A stretch of 64,000 nucleotides of DNA from Aeromonas aquatica (GCF_000764655.1 NZ_JRGL01000020.1:1-64000), one strand, 5' to 3'; shown: positions 1 through 10,920, numbered from the stretch's first letter. Notes: generated from the sequence alone by a model not told the origin. A program made the numbers and translations.

Positions 1-12
1 TAACGACCACCA

Positions 13-59
13 CTTTCTTTTCAAAGAAAGCCAGAAGCCCGCTGCATCGCGGGTTTTTT
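13..59 (+). terminator. Hairpins and terminator of an upstream gene
   Basis: A perfect inverted repeat (CTTTCTTT/AAAGAAAG, 2-nt loop, 13-30) is followed by a GC-rich hairpin CCCGC/GCGGG (38-53) and a T6 run. The TAA at positions 1-3 may be the stop of a gene lying outside the window; this cannot be confirmed. Confidence 0.7.
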
Positions 60-165
60 CGTTTCTACGATCTGGCGGCTGATCAGCCAAAACATAATCA
101 TGAGGCCGTGGAATCACTTATCCCGTCGGCTGGATTTGTTGATGGGTTTGTGGCTTGCTTCTGGG

Positions 166-171
166 TATAAT
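166..171 (+). promoter_or_regulatory. -10 element upstream of nadA
   Basis: A perfect TATAAT lies 35 nt before the preferred nadA start. No good -35 hexamer sits at 16-18 nt, so an activator or other contacts may be needed. Inference from motif only. Confidence 0.45.
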
Positions 172-205
172 TTTTACCTTTCCAAGCGTTGATGGAACAG
201 TCGCA

Positions 206-1279
206 ATGAGCAATGCACTGATCAGTGTCCCTCCGGTCATCGAGATGGACTATCCCTTTCCGGTCAAACCGGCTCCCCTGACTGCCGAACAGAAGGCGGC
301 CCTGATCACCGAGATCAAGGCGCTGCTCGAGACGCGTCAGGCCGTGCTGGTTGCCCACTATTACACTGACCCCGAGATCCAGGCGCTGGCCGAGGCCACA
401 GGCGGTTTCGTCGGTGACTCCCTCGAGATGGCCCGTTTTGGCCGGGATCACGCCGCCCAGACCCTGATCGTGGCCGGGGTGCGTTTCATGGGAGAGACCT
501 CCAAGATCCTGAGCCCTCACAAGCGGGTGCTGATGCCAACCCTGGAGGCCGAGTGTTCCCTTGATCTGGGCTGCCCCATCGATCAGTTCTCCGCGTTCTG
601 TGACGCCCATCCAGACCACATAGTGGTGGTCTATGCCAATACCTCGGCCGCCGTGAAGGCACGGGCCGACTGGGTGGTGACCTCCAGCATTGCGCTGGAG
701 ATCGTCGAGCACCTCGACAGTCAGGGCCACAAGATCATCTGGGGTCCGGACAGGCACCTCGGCGCCTATATCGAAAAGAAGACCGGGGCCGAGATGTTAC
801 GCTGGCAGGGGCACTGCATCGTCCATGACGAGTTCAAGGCCAAGGCCCTGCGCGAGCTCAAGGCCCAGAACCCGGATGCGGCCGTGCTGGTACACCCGGA
901 ATCCCCCGCCTCGGTCATCGAGCTGGCCGACGCGGTGGGCTCCACCAGTCAGCTGATCAAGGCGGCCAAAGAGCTGCCCCAGCAGAAGCTGATCGTGGCG
1001 ACCGATCGCGGCATCTTCTACAAGATGCAGCAGGCCTGCCCGGACAAGGAGATGGTCGAGGCGCCGACCGGTGGTGATGGTGCCACCTGCCGCAGCTGTG
1101 CCCATTGCCCCTGGATGGCGATGAACGGCCTGGTGGCGATCAAGGAGGCGTTGACCGATGGCGCCGAGCGTCACGAGATCCTGGTGGACGAGGCGCTGCG
1201 GGTGAAGGCACTGATCCCGCTGGATCGGATGCTGAACTTTGCCGCCGAGCTCAGGCTCAAGACCCAGGGCAATGCCTGA
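206..1279 (+). CDS. nadA: Quinolinate synthase A
   Basis: NadA condenses iminoaspartate with dihydroxyacetone phosphate to make quinolinate, the precursor of NAD, in the cytoplasm. It holds a [4Fe-4S] cluster. The 357-residue product matches the usual family length (E. coli about 347). Visible family features are the Cys in [10 protein letters not shown], the Cys in [10 protein letters not shown] and the C-terminal CxxCxxC (Cys295, 298, 301). The reading frame is open further upstream, but the ATG at 206 fits the family N-terminus and lies suitably downstream of a TATAAT. The gene is monocistronic: it is followed by a strong terminator and faces the converging yeaD gene. Confidence 0.95.
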   Translation: MSNALISVPPVIEMDYPFPVKPAPLTAEQKAALITEIKALLETRQAVLVAHYYTDPEIQALAEATGGFVGDSLEMARFGRDHAAQTLIVAGVRFMGETSKILSPHKRVLMPTLEAECSLDLGCPIDQFSAFCDAHPDHIVVVYANTSAAVKARADWVVTSSIALEIVEHLDSQGHKIIWGPDRHLGAYIEKKTGAEMLRWQGHCIVHDEFKAKALRELKAQNPDAAVLVHPESPASVIELADAVGSTSQLIKAAKELPQQKLIVATDRGIFYKMQQACPDKEMVEAPTGGDGATCRSCAHCPWMAMNGLVAIKEALTDGAERHEILVDEALRVKALIPLDRMLNFAAELRLKTQGNA

Positions 1280-1300
1280 TTTCTTCGGAGCATTGAACGT

Positions 1301-1329
1301 AAAGAGGGCACCCAATGGGTGCCCTCTTT
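1301..1329. terminator. Bidirectional terminator after nadA
   Basis: AAAGAGGGCACCC/GGGTGCCCTCTTT inverted repeat with a tiny loop. The U-tract works for nadA and, in the other direction, for transcripts coming from yeaD. Confidence 0.85.
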
Positions 1330-1334
1330 CGTTA

Positions 1335-1432
1335 TGGAGGCGGTGCTCCTTATCCGGCATCACTGTGATGTCAGCATTGACGGTGATGACGGTCTCGACC
1401 CGGAGGCTGGAGAGAGAGCCGTCGTCACTCAG
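1335..1432 (-). pseudogene. Diverged remnant of the 3' end of yeaD
   Basis: About 98 nt here align without gaps to the last part of the intact yeaD gene (about 1452-1549), at an offset of 117 nt. Shared blocks include GTGCTCCT, ATCCGGC, GTGATG, TCGAC and AGCCGTC. Translated on the minus strand, the remnant keeps the frame and reads VETVITV...MPDKEHRL where the gene reads VEAAITA...APDEEHSF. The substitutions are mostly conservative. The final codons and stop are replaced by the nadA terminator. It looks like the end of a second, diverged yeaD allele. Confidence 0.7.
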
Positions 1433-1435
1433 GGA

Positions 1436-2305
1436 TCAGATGATCACGGTAGAGAAGCTGTGCTCCTCATCCGGCGCTATGACTACTCCAGCCTCGGCCG
1501 TGATGGCGGCTTCGACACAGAGCATGGTGCGGTAGCCGTCATCGCTCATGTCGGCCATGGCGCTGGCGCCTTCCAGCCAGGGGGTCCAGACCACTATGCT
1601 GTCGTGGTTGCCGCTGACCACATGAGTGGCACGCTCCGCATCCTGAACAGTGACTCTGGGCTCTGGTTGCAGGTAGATGCGATCCAGGGCGCCAGAGAGC
1701 GTCAGAGCGCCCTGCTGCTGTGCTGGTTGGCCACCGGTCACCTTGTCCAGGTAAGGTGCGCCCAGGCCAGTCACGCTGACGGCTGCCGGGCTGCTTATCT
1801 GCAGATAGGTATGCAGGGCGGCGTTGTAGACGAGGGGGCTGTTGCCAGTGTTGCGGGTGGTCAGCACCAGTGACAACTCCTTGCCGATCAGCACGTCCAG
1901 CTCCAGCTCGAAGGCGTGAGGCCAGAGGGCACGGCTGGCGTCGGTGTCGCGCAGAGACAGATGGACGAGCGTGCCATCCTCGTGGTCGGAGACGCCATCC
2001 AGGGACCACAGTGTGGTGCGGGCGAAGCCATGGGCGGGTTTGCCGCTGCCAACGCGCGCGGGTGCGGGGCCAAACCAGGGCCAGCACAGGGGGATGCCAC
2101 CCCGGATGGGCTTGCTGCCGTCCAGCACGGCCTTGTCACTGAGCCAGAGAGAAGCCGGTTCACCATGGCGCTGATAGCTCAGCACATGGGCGCCAAACAG
2201 GCTGATCTCGGCCTTGGCATAGGCATTGTCGATGGTCAGCAGGGGCAGCCCTGTCTCGTTGTGGCTGAGGCTGCAGTGGGCTGTCAGAGTGCGTATGGGT
2301 TGCAT
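1436..2305 (-). CDS. yeaD: D-hexose-6-phosphate mutarotase (aldose 1-epimerase family)
   Basis: The 289-residue protein belongs to the YeaD group of galactose-mutarotase-fold enzymes, which interconvert alpha and beta anomers of glucose 6-phosphate in the cytoplasm. Typical segments are the GGIPLCWPWFGP motif and the HGFAR motif that carries an active-site His. The ATG at 2305 is chosen because AGGAG lies 6 nt ahead; an ATG eight codons earlier lacks this. As in E. coli, the gene lies directly downstream of gapA on the same strand. A hairpin between them suggests partial read-through or processing. A diverged duplicate of its 3' end lies downstream. Confidence 0.9.
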   Translation of the reverse strand: MQPIRTLTAHCSLSHNETGLPLLTIDNAYAKAEISLFGAHVLSYQRHGEPASLWLSDKAVLDGSKPIRGGIPLCWPWFGPAPARVGSGKPAHGFARTTLWSLDGVSDHEDGTLVHLSLRDTDASRALWPHAFELELDVLIGKELSLVLTTRNTGNSPLVYNAALHTYLQISSPAAVSVTGLGAPYLDKVTGGQPAQQQGALTLSGALDRIYLQPEPRVTVQDAERATHVVSGNHDSIVVWTPWLEGASAMADMSDDGYRTMLCVEAAITAEAGVVIAPDEEHSFSTVII

Positions 2306-2360
2306 GAAGGCTCCTGTGCTCGCGCACATTCAGAAAAGAGGGTTACAAGACTCAGAATAC

Positions 2361-2388
2361 AAAAAGGCGGCCAATGGCCGCCTTTTTT
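2361..2388 (-). terminator. Hairpin between gapA and yeaD
   Basis: AAAAAGGCGGCCA/TGGCCGCCTTTTT inverted repeat. It can terminate or attenuate gapA transcripts before yeaD. Confidence 0.8.
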
Positions 2389-2414
2389 CAAGCTACGCGA
2401 TTGCGCATCCCAAA

Positions 2415-3754
<1,340 letters not shown>

Positions 3755-5944
3755 ATGACCACCCTGATTGAACAGCTGGCTGCCGCCAAAGGCATCGCCA
3801 GCGAGTATGTTGATGCCTGGGGCCACCCGGCCCAGGTATCCGAAGAGAGCAAGGCCGCCATGCTGGGCGCCATGGGTTACCGCGTCGATGACGAGGCCGC
3901 CCTGACCGAGCAGCTGGAGCAGGAGCACCGCCAGCACTGGTTGCGTCCATTGGATCCCGTGATGGTGGTGCGCAGTGGCGAGGCCATCAGCCTGGAAGTT
4001 CGTCTGCCCATCGAGTTCGTCAACGATGCGTTGCATTGGCAGATCGCGCTGGAGCAAGGAGCCCTGTTGTCCGGCCAGCTGACCCCCATCGAGGGAGAGC
4101 TGGTCGGGGTCGCCGAGTTTGAGGAGATGGAATGCCAGGCCTATCGCGTGGCGCTGGATGTGCAGCCCGAGCTCGGCTATCACCAGCTGATCCTGCTGGA
4201 AGAGGGCAACGACGAGCCACTGGCCAGCATGCGCCTCATCGTCGCTCCCAAGTCCTGCTACAAGCAGGCGCCGATCGCCAACGGGCGCAAGGTGTGGGGC
4301 CCGAGCGTGCAGCTTTATTGCCTGCGCAGCCGCCACAACTGGGGCATGGGGGATTTCAGCGATCTCGGCCAGCTGGTCGAGAAGGCGGCCGCCTGGGGCG
4401 CCCACTTCGTCGGTCTGAACCCGATCCACGCGCTCTATCCGGCCAACCCGGAGAGCGCCAGCCCTTACAGCCCCTCCTCCCGTCGCTGGCTCAACGTGGC
4501 CTACATCAACGTCGAGGCGGTGCCCGAGTTTCTGGCCAACGAGCGACTCAAGGCCGAGGTAGCCAATCCTGCCTTCCAGCAGCACCTCGCCTCCCTGCGT
4601 GCCAAGGAGAACGTGGACTATACCGGCGTCATCGAAACCAAGATCGGCATGTTGCGTCAGGTGTTCGAACAGGCCAGCTTTGGCGCCGAGCGCCAGGCCA
4701 AGTTCGATGCCTTCGTGGCCGCCGGTGGCGACAGCCTGCAACAGCAGGCGGCGTTCGATGCGATCCAGGCTCATTTCTATGCCAAGGGCGACAATGCCTG
4801 GGGCTGGCCGGTCTGGCCAGAGGCGCTGCGTGATTACCACAATCCCGAAGTGGCAGCCTGGATGCGCGAGCACAGTCAGGATGTGGCGTTCTATCTCTAT
4901 CTGCAGTTCCTGGCCGACGAGCAGCTTGCGCAAGCCGATGCCCGTGCCAAGGCTGCCGGCATGGTGATGGGGATCTACCGCGATCTGGCGGTGGGTGTCT
5001 CCGAAGGTTCCACCGAGATCTGGGCGAACCGGGATCTCTACTGCCCCAAGGCCTCGGTCGGTGCGCCGCCCGATATCCTGGGCCCGCTCGGTCAGAACTG
5101 GGGCCTGCCCCCCATGAACCCGAACCAGCTGTTCGAGGCGGCCTATCAGCCCATGGTGGACCTGTTCCGCGCCAACATGCGTGCCTGTGGCGCGCTGCGT
5201 ATCGACCACGTGATGGCCTTGCTGCGCCTGTGGTGGGTGCCGCCCGGAGAGTCTGCCGCCAAGGGTGCCTACATCTACTACCCGGTCAACGATCTGCTGG
5301 GGATCCTGGCGCTCGAATCTCACCGCAATCAGTGTCTGCTGATCGGTGAAGATCTCGGCACAGTGCCGGAGGGCATAGATGTCACTCTTAAAGAGAACGG
5401 CGTGCACTCCTACAAGGTGTTCTTCTTCGAGCGCTCCAAGGGGGATGGCGGCTTCATCTCTCCTGCCCACTACACCGAGCAGGCGATGTCGGCCCTGACC
5501 ACCCACGACATGCCGACCCTGAAGGGGTTCTGGCATTGCGACGATCTGGCGCTCGGTCGCGAGCTGGGATTGTATCCAGATGAAGAGGTGCTCAAGACCC
5601 TGTATGCTGATCGCCACCAGGCCAAGCAGCGGATCCTTGACAGTCTGCACGCCCATGGGGTCATCTCTGACAGCGTCAGTCATGACGTGAACTGGGTCGG
5701 CATGAACACCGAGCTCAACCACGGTCTGCAGCTCCACATGTCCCGCGGCAGCTGCGCCCTGTTCAGCACCCAGCTGGAAGACTGGCTGGAGATGGACAAG
5801 CCGGTCAACGTGCCGGGTACCAGTTACGAGTATCCCAACTGGCGTCGCAAGCTCTCTCGCGATCTGGAGGATATTTTTGCCGATGAGGCGCTCAAGGCGC
5901 TGGCAGGCAAGATGAGCCAGGCCCGTGACGAGGCCAGTCGTTGA
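3755..5944 (+). CDS. malQ: 4-alpha-glucanotransferase (amylomaltase)
   Basis: MalQ transfers 4-alpha-glucan chains between maltodextrins and releases glucose, in the cytoplasm. The 729-residue protein has the GH77 catalytic signatures: RIDHV with the nucleophile Asp, IGEDLGT with the acid/base Glu, and THDMPT with the third carboxylate. A roughly 140-residue N-terminal extension before the barrel is normal for enterobacterial-type MalQ. The gene starts a same-strand run with glgB and glgX, coupling maltodextrin use to glycogen metabolism. A hairpin without a T-tract separates it from glgB. The ribosome-binding site is weak (GGGAA). Confidence 0.95.
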   Translation: MTTLIEQLAAAKGIASEYVDAWGHPAQVSEESKAAMLGAMGYRVDDEAALTEQLEQEHRQHWLRPLDPVMVVRSGEAISLEVRLPIEFVNDALHWQIALEQGALLSGQLTPIEGELVGVAEFEEMECQAYRVALDVQPELGYHQLILLEEGNDEPLASMRLIVAPKSCYKQAPIANGRKVWGPSVQLYCLRSRHNWGMGDFSDLGQLVEKAAAWGAHFVGLNPIHALYPANPESASPYSPSSRRWLNVAYINVEAVPEFLANERLKAEVANPAFQQHLASLRAKENVDYTGVIETKIGMLRQVFEQASFGAERQAKFDAFVAAGGDSLQQQAAFDAIQAHFYAKGDNAWGWPVWPEALRDYHNPEVAAWMREHSQDVAFYLYLQFLADEQLAQADARAKAAGMVMGIYRDLAVGVSEGSTEIWANRDLYCPKASVGAPPDILGPLGQNWGLPPMNPNQLFEAAYQPMVDLFRANMRACGALRIDHVMALLRLWWVPPGESAAKGAYIYYPVNDLLGILALESHRNQCLLIGEDLGTVPEGIDVTLKENGVHSYKVFFFERSKGDGGFISPAHYTEQAMSALTTHDMPTLKGFWHCDDLALGRELGLYPDEEVLKTLYADRHQAKQRILDSLHAHGVISDSVSHDVNWVGMNTELNHGLQLHMSRGSCALFSTQLEDWLEMDKPVNVPGTSYEYPNWRRKLSRDLEDIFADEALKALAGKMSQARDEASR

Positions 5945-5970
5945 GCCATTGTCGCCAACTGACTTACTTT

Positions 5971-6000
5971 CATCCGCTTCGGCCTCGGCCGGAGCGGATG
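5971..6000 (+). other. Intercistronic hairpin malQ/glgB
   Basis: CATCCGCT...AGCGGATG with an inner CGGCC/GGCCG forms a strong stem, but no T-run follows. It is more likely an mRNA stabiliser or processing structure than a terminator. Confidence 0.6.
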
Positions 6001-6023
6001 CTCAGCCATGAAAGGAAATGTCG

Positions 6024-8201
6024 ATGCCCGTTGAACATTTGGTTGCCGCCCGCTGTGCCGAGCCCTTCTCCCATCTAGGCCTGCTGGCCAATCCGGGTGG
6101 ACCAGGCCTGAAACTCACCGCCTGGTTGCCCGATGCCCTCGAGGTCCGAGTCAGGGATCTCAAGTCCGGCAAGATAGTGGCCACCCTGACCCCCGCCGAC
6201 GAAGCGGGCCTTTTTGAAACTGTTTTCACCCGTCGCAAGAATCCCTTCCCCTATCAGCTGATCGCCAGCTACCCCGATGCCAGTGCCGAATTCACCGACC
6301 CCTATCAGTTTCAGGCCACCGCCTGGGATGGCCTGGCAGAACTGACCTCGCAGCCGGAAAACATCTACCACACCCTCGGTGCCCAGCTGCGCAGCGTCGA
6401 CCATCTTGGCCAGCGGGTGGAAGGGGTACGCTTCGCGGTCTATGCGCCGAGCGCCAGCGCGGTGAGCCTGATCGGCGACTTCAACTTCTGGGACGGTCGC
6501 CGCCACCCCATGCAGCGCAGCCAGTGCGGTCACTGGGTGTTGTTCGTGCCGGGCCTCAAGGCGGGGGATCGCTACAAGTTTGAACTGAAAGATCCGGCCG
6601 GCCACCGGTTGCCCCACAAGAGCGACCCGGTCGGCTTCTATTGCGAGCAATACCCGTCCTTTGCCTCCGTCATCCACGACCATGAGCAGTACCAGTGGCA
6701 GGATACCGCCTGGCGCGAGAGCCAGCACAACGACAAGCGGGGGCAGCCGCTCTCCATCTATGAGCTGCACGTGGGCTCCTGGAAGCGTCATCCCAACGGT
6801 GACAGCCTGAGCTGGCGCGAGCTGGCGGTGGAGCTGGTCGACTACGTCAGGCAGATGGAGTACACCCATATCGAGCTGATGCCGGTCTCCGAGCACCCCT
6901 TCAGCGGCTCCTGGGGCTATCAGCCGGTGGGCATGTTCTCGCCGACCAGCCGCTTCGGCAGCGTCGATGACTTCAAATACTTCGTCGATCAGTGCCACCA
7001 GGCCGGGATAGGCGTGATCCTGGATTGGGTACCGGCCCACTTCCCGGCGGATGCCCACGGTCTGGCCCGCTTCGACGGTACCCCGCTCTATGAGTACGAG
7101 GATCCACGCCGTGGCTGGCACCCGGACTGGAACTCCTACATCTACGACTTCGGTCGCAACAACGTGCGCCAGTTCCTGGTGGCGAGCGCCCTGTTCTGGC
7201 TCGACAAGTTTCACATCGACGGTCTGCGAGTGGATGCGGTCGCCTCCATGCTCTACCTGGATTACTCCCGCAACGCCGGCGAGTGGGTGCCGAACGTCGA
7301 TGGCGGCAACCACAACTACGAGGCCATCAGCCTGCTGAAGTGGACCAACGAAGAGGTGTACGGCAAGTATCCCCACACCATGACCATCGCCGAGGAGTCC
7401 ACCGCCTTCGCCGGGGTCTCCCGTCCCACCTTCCTCGGCGGCCTAGGATTTGGCTTCAAGTGGAATATGGGCTGGATGCACGACACCCTGAGCTACATGC
7501 AGAAGGAGCCCATCCATCGCCGCTATCACCACAACGAGATGACCTTCTCCATGGTGTATCACTATGACGAGAACTTCATCCTGCCGCTGTCCCACGACGA
7601 AGTGGTGCACGGCAAGCACTCCTTGCTCTACAAGATGCCGGGAGACGAGTGGCAGCAGGCCGCGAATCTGCGGGCCTACATGGGCTTCATGTACGCTCAT
7701 CCGGGCAAGAAGCTGAACTTTATGGGCACCGAAATCGCCCAGAGCAACGAGTGGAATCACGATGCCCAGCTGCCCTGGCAGTTGCTGCAATACCCCAAGC
7801 ACGGCGGTCAGCAGCGGCTGATCCGGGATCTCAACCGCCTCTATCGTCATGAAGCTGCCTTGTATCAGGCCGATTATGAGCAAGCGGGCTTCCGCTGGCT
7901 GGATCACAACGACGCCGACAACAGCATCTTCGCCTGGCTGAGAGCTGACAAACAGGGTGAAAATCCCGTCCTGATCGCCAGCAACTTCACCCCGGTACCG
8001 CGCATCGCCTATCGACTGGGGGTGCCGGCGGCAGGCCACTACGCCGTGGTGCTCAACACCGACAGCGAGCATTACTGGGGCAGCAACTATGATGTGGGTC
8101 TGGCCTTCGTCGCCGAGCCGACGCCCTGGCAGGGGATGGCGCACAGCATAGTGCTGGACTTGCCGCCGCTGGCGACCTTGTTCATCAAACAGGAGTCTTG
8201 A
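6024..8201 (+). CDS. glgB: 1,4-alpha-glucan branching enzyme
   Basis: GlgB makes the alpha-1,6 branches of glycogen. The 725-residue protein has an N-terminal branching-enzyme domain, a CBM48 module (around residues 120-210) and a GH13 barrel. Catalytic motifs are DGLRVDAV (nucleophile Asp), IAEESTAF (Glu) and LPLSHDEV (Asp). Two in-frame ATGs lie 6 nt apart; the second, at 6024, has AAAGGA 7 nt ahead, whereas for the first the same sequence would be only 1 nt away. The stop codon overlaps the start of glgX by one base, showing translational coupling. glgC and glgA are not in this window. Confidence 0.95.
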   Translation: MPVEHLVAARCAEPFSHLGLLANPGGPGLKLTAWLPDALEVRVRDLKSGKIVATLTPADEAGLFETVFTRRKNPFPYQLIASYPDASAEFTDPYQFQATAWDGLAELTSQPENIYHTLGAQLRSVDHLGQRVEGVRFAVYAPSASAVSLIGDFNFWDGRRHPMQRSQCGHWVLFVPGLKAGDRYKFELKDPAGHRLPHKSDPVGFYCEQYPSFASVIHDHEQYQWQDTAWRESQHNDKRGQPLSIYELHVGSWKRHPNGDSLSWRELAVELVDYVRQMEYTHIELMPVSEHPFSGSWGYQPVGMFSPTSRFGSVDDFKYFVDQCHQAGIGVILDWVPAHFPADAHGLARFDGTPLYEYEDPRRGWHPDWNSYIYDFGRNNVRQFLVASALFWLDKFHIDGLRVDAVASMLYLDYSRNAGEWVPNVDGGNHNYEAISLLKWTNEEVYGKYPHTMTIAEESTAFAGVSRPTFLGGLGFGFKWNMGWMHDTLSYMQKEPIHRRYHHNEMTFSMVYHYDENFILPLSHDEVVHGKHSLLYKMPGDEWQQAANLRAYMGFMYAHPGKKLNFMGTEIAQSNEWNHDAQLPWQLLQYPKHGGQQRLIRDLNRLYRHEAALYQADYEQAGFRWLDHNDADNSIFAWLRADKQGENPVLIASNFTPVPRIAYRLGVPAAGHYAVVLNTDSEHYWGSNYDVGLAFVAEPTPWQGMAHSIVLDLPPLATLFIKQES

Positions 8202-10342
8202 TGTTTGTAATGGAAAACGGGGTGGACTACCCGCTGGGCGCCCGACTCGATGAGACGGGTTGCCACTTCTGTGTCTGGGCCCCCCAATCGGATCGGGTGG
8301 AACTCTGCCTGTTCGATGAACAGGAGCAGGAGCTGGTTCGGCTGACGCTGCCCGGCCAGCGTGGCCAGTATCGTTTCGGCCATGTGCGCGGCGTCAGGGC
8401 GGGTCAGCGTTATGGCTACCGGATCCATGGCACGCCACGGGACGGCATGCTGTTCGATCCCGACAAGCTGCTGATCGATCCCTATGCCAGGGCGCTCAGT
8501 CGTCCGACCCACTGGGACGACGAGCAGTATGAGGGGGACAGTGCGGCCATGGTGGCCAAGTCGGTGGTGGTGGATGACGCCTTCGACTGGCAGGGGATCG
8601 GCAAGCCTGCCATTTCTCCCGAGCGGGTCGTCGTCTACGAGACCCACGTCAAGGGCTTCACCCGCCAGCATCCCGGCGTCCCCGCCGAGCTGCGTGGCAC
8701 CTACCTCGGCATCAGCCATCCGCTGATGATCGAACACCTGACCACCCTTGGGGTCACCTCGGTGCAGCTGATGCCGGTGGCGGCCTTCATGTCCGAGCCC
8801 AGGCTCGAGCAGCTGGGGCTCACCAATTATTGGGGCTACAACCCCATCGCCTTCTTCGCCCCTGAGCCGCGCTACGGGGCGGGAGAGGCGCTGACCGAGT
8901 TCAAGACCATGGTGCGCGAGCTGCACAGAGCCGGGCTCGAGGTGATACTCGACGTGGTCTACAACCACACCGCCGAATCCGGCGCCGACGGCCCCATGCT
9001 GTCCCTCAAGGGGTTCGACAACGCGGGCTACTACGCCTTCGAGGCGGGGGCGCACGGCCCGGACTACAACCGTCACGCCAACGTGACCGGCTGTGGCAAC
9101 AGCGTCAACCTGGATCACCCCAACAGCCTGCGGCTGGTGCTGGATGCCCTGCGCTACTGGGTGACCGAGATGCAGGTGGATGGCTTCCGCTTCGACTTGG
9201 CGGTCACCCTGGCGCGGGAGGCGGGGGAGTTCGATCCCATGAGCGCCTTCTTCAAGGCCCTGCTGGCGGATCCCGTGCTGGCGCGGGTCAAGCTCATCGC
9301 CGAACCCTGGGACATAGGCCCCTTCGGCTATCGGCTCGGTCAGTTCCCGAGCCAGTGGTTGGAGATCAACGATCGCTATCGCGACACTGTGCGCGCCTTC
9401 TGGCGCGGGGATGCCGGCAAGATGGGGGACTTTGCAACCCGTCTGGTGGGCTCGCGGGATCTGTTCCCGAAGAACTGGCGCGCCCCTCACACCAGCGTCA
9501 ACTACCTCTGTTACCACGACGGCTTCACCCTGGAGGATCTGGTCTCCTACAACCAGCGCCACAATCAGGCCAACGGCGAGGACAACCGAGACGGTCACGG
9601 CAACAACCTCTCCTACAACCATGGGGTCGAGGGGCCGACCCTGGATCCCAGGATCAACAACCTGCGCCAGCAGCAGAAGCGCAACCTCATTGCCACCCTG
9701 CTGCTCTCCCAGGGCACCCCGCACTTCCTGGCCGGGGACGAGATGGGGCGCAGCCAGCTTGGCAACAACAACGCCTACTGTCAGGACAACCAGATAAGCT
9801 GGGTCAACTGGCAACTGCGACCGGAGGATGAACGGCTGCTCGCCTTCACCCGGCAGATGATGGCACTGCGGGCGGAATCCGGGGTCTTCTCCAATCTGCA
9901 ACTGAGCGACGACAGCTGGAATGGCACCACCGTCAGCTGCCACAAGGTCAACTGGTATCACCCCGATGGCCATCAGCTCAACGATCAGGACTGGCATGCC
10001 CCCATGGGGCAGGCGTTTGCCATGGACATCGGCATGATCGAGGGGGACGGGGAACGCTGGTACGTGCTGTTCAATGCCAGCGACTACGACATCCAGTTCC
10101 GCCTGCCGCCACCCGGCACCGGACTGGAGTGGGTTCAGGTCATCGACACCGCCACCAACGACGGCCTGCCCTTCCTGCCGGACGACATCAAGCGGCAGGT
10201 GGCGGTGGGGCGTGCCCACTCCCTCAAGCTGCTGGAGCGCGTCGCCCTGTCGGCGGTGGCCTTGGCAAGGGAAGGGGTGATGGCGGCGCAGGATGTTGCC
10301 GTCTTGTTGCCAACGGGATCACAGTTCCCGCTGGCGGGGTAG
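8201..10342 (+). CDS. glgX: Glycogen debranching enzyme
   Basis: GlgX hydrolyses alpha-1,6 links in glycogen trimmed by phosphorylase. The 713-residue protein has an N-terminal CBM48 domain and a GH13 barrel with VDGFRFDLA (nucleophile), LIAEPWDIG (acid/base) and YHDGFTLEDLV. The ATG at 8201 shares its A with the TGA of glgB (TGATG), and AGGAG lies 5 nt upstream, so it is translated together with glgB. Family members range around 650-720 residues, so the length is normal. No terminator follows immediately; transcripts may run toward msrB. Confidence 0.94.
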   Translation: MFVMENGVDYPLGARLDETGCHFCVWAPQSDRVELCLFDEQEQELVRLTLPGQRGQYRFGHVRGVRAGQRYGYRIHGTPRDGMLFDPDKLLIDPYARALSRPTHWDDEQYEGDSAAMVAKSVVVDDAFDWQGIGKPAISPERVVVYETHVKGFTRQHPGVPAELRGTYLGISHPLMIEHLTTLGVTSVQLMPVAAFMSEPRLEQLGLTNYWGYNPIAFFAPEPRYGAGEALTEFKTMVRELHRAGLEVILDVVYNHTAESGADGPMLSLKGFDNAGYYAFEAGAHGPDYNRHANVTGCGNSVNLDHPNSLRLVLDALRYWVTEMQVDGFRFDLAVTLAREAGEFDPMSAFFKALLADPVLARVKLIAEPWDIGPFGYRLGQFPSQWLEINDRYRDTVRAFWRGDAGKMGDFATRLVGSRDLFPKNWRAPHTSVNYLCYHDGFTLEDLVSYNQRHNQANGEDNRDGHGNNLSYNHGVEGPTLDPRINNLRQQQKRNLIATLLLSQGTPHFLAGDEMGRSQLGNNNAYCQDNQISWVNWQLRPEDERLLAFTRQMMALRAESGVFSNLQLSDDSWNGTTVSCHKVNWYHPDGHQLNDQDWHAPMGQAFAMDIGMIEGDGERWYVLFNASDYDIQFRLPPPGTGLEWVQVIDTATNDGLPFLPDDIKRQVAVGRAHSLKLLERVALSAVALAREGVMAAQDVAVLLPTGSQFPLAG

Positions 10343-10398
10343 AGTGAAACGGCCTGACTGGGTATGCTGGGCGCCGTTACCCATGGCAAGGAGTCCGT

Positions 10399-10491
10399 AT
10401 GAATGGCAACAATCCTGAACGGTGGCGCAGCAATCCCGAGAACTCGGCAGTGTCATTTCTGCCCGGTAAGCATGACGAGGAGTCCGTATGA
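10399..10491 (+). pseudogene. Copied 5' end of msrB forming a 30-codon leader ORF
   Basis: The 51 nt from 10390 to 10440 (Shine-Dalgarno plus first codons) match 10479-10529 of msrB with a single mismatch. The copied ATG at 10399 opens a 30-codon frame beginning MNGNNPERWRSNPE. It then diverges, and its TGA (10489-10491) overlaps the msrB ATG (10488), giving an ATGA junction. The offset is 89 nt. It looks like the start of a duplicated or replaced msrB and could couple translation to the real gene. Confidence 0.8.
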
Positions 10492-10901
10492 ATGGCAACA
10501 ATCCTGCACGGTGGCGCAGCAATCCCGAGCAGTGGCGCAACAAACTGAGCGCCGAACAGTTTCGCGTCTGCTGGGAGAAAGGCACTGAGCAGCCCTACAG
10601 CGGTGCCCTGCTCCACAACCGCAAGAGCGGCGACTATCAGTGTGTCTGCTGCAAGAGCGTGCTGTTTCACTCAGGAGCCAAGTTTGATTCGGGCTGCGGC
10701 TGGCCCTCGTTCGATCGGGCCATCGAGGGGACAGTGACCTACACCGAGGATCGCAGCCACGGCATGGCACGGGTGGAAATTACCTGCAGCCAGTGTGGCT
10801 CCCACCTCGGCCACGTCTTCCCGGACGGGCCGACCGAGACCGGCCAGCGCTACTGCGTCAACAGCCTGAGCCTGGACTTCGAGCCCGATACCGACGCCTG
10901 A
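10488..10901 (+). CDS. msrB: Peptide-methionine (R)-S-oxide reductase
   Basis: MsrB reduces methionine-R-sulfoxide in proteins using thioredoxin. The 137-residue protein shows two CxxC zinc-binding pairs (Cys52/55 and Cys100/103), the CGWPSF motif, the HLGHVF motif and the catalytic Cys123 in RYCVNS. The start is supported by GAGGAG just upstream and by the family N-terminus. Its 5' end is duplicated 89 nt upstream, and the resulting leader ORF stops on its start codon. A very strong bidirectional terminator separates it from the converging chrA gene. Confidence 0.95.
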   Translation: MNGNNPARWRSNPEQWRNKLSAEQFRVCWEKGTEQPYSGALLHNRKSGDYQCVCCKSVLFHSGAKFDSGCGWPSFDRAIEGTVTYTEDRSHGMARVEITCSQCGSHLGHVFPDGPTETGQRYCVNSLSLDFEPDTDA

Positions 10902-10920
10902 AAGCGTCAGAAATGAAAAA

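Noticed and set aside
8087-10219. 710-codon frame antisense to glgX
   Set aside because: Shadow of the debranching enzyme; no domain, no ribosome-binding site.
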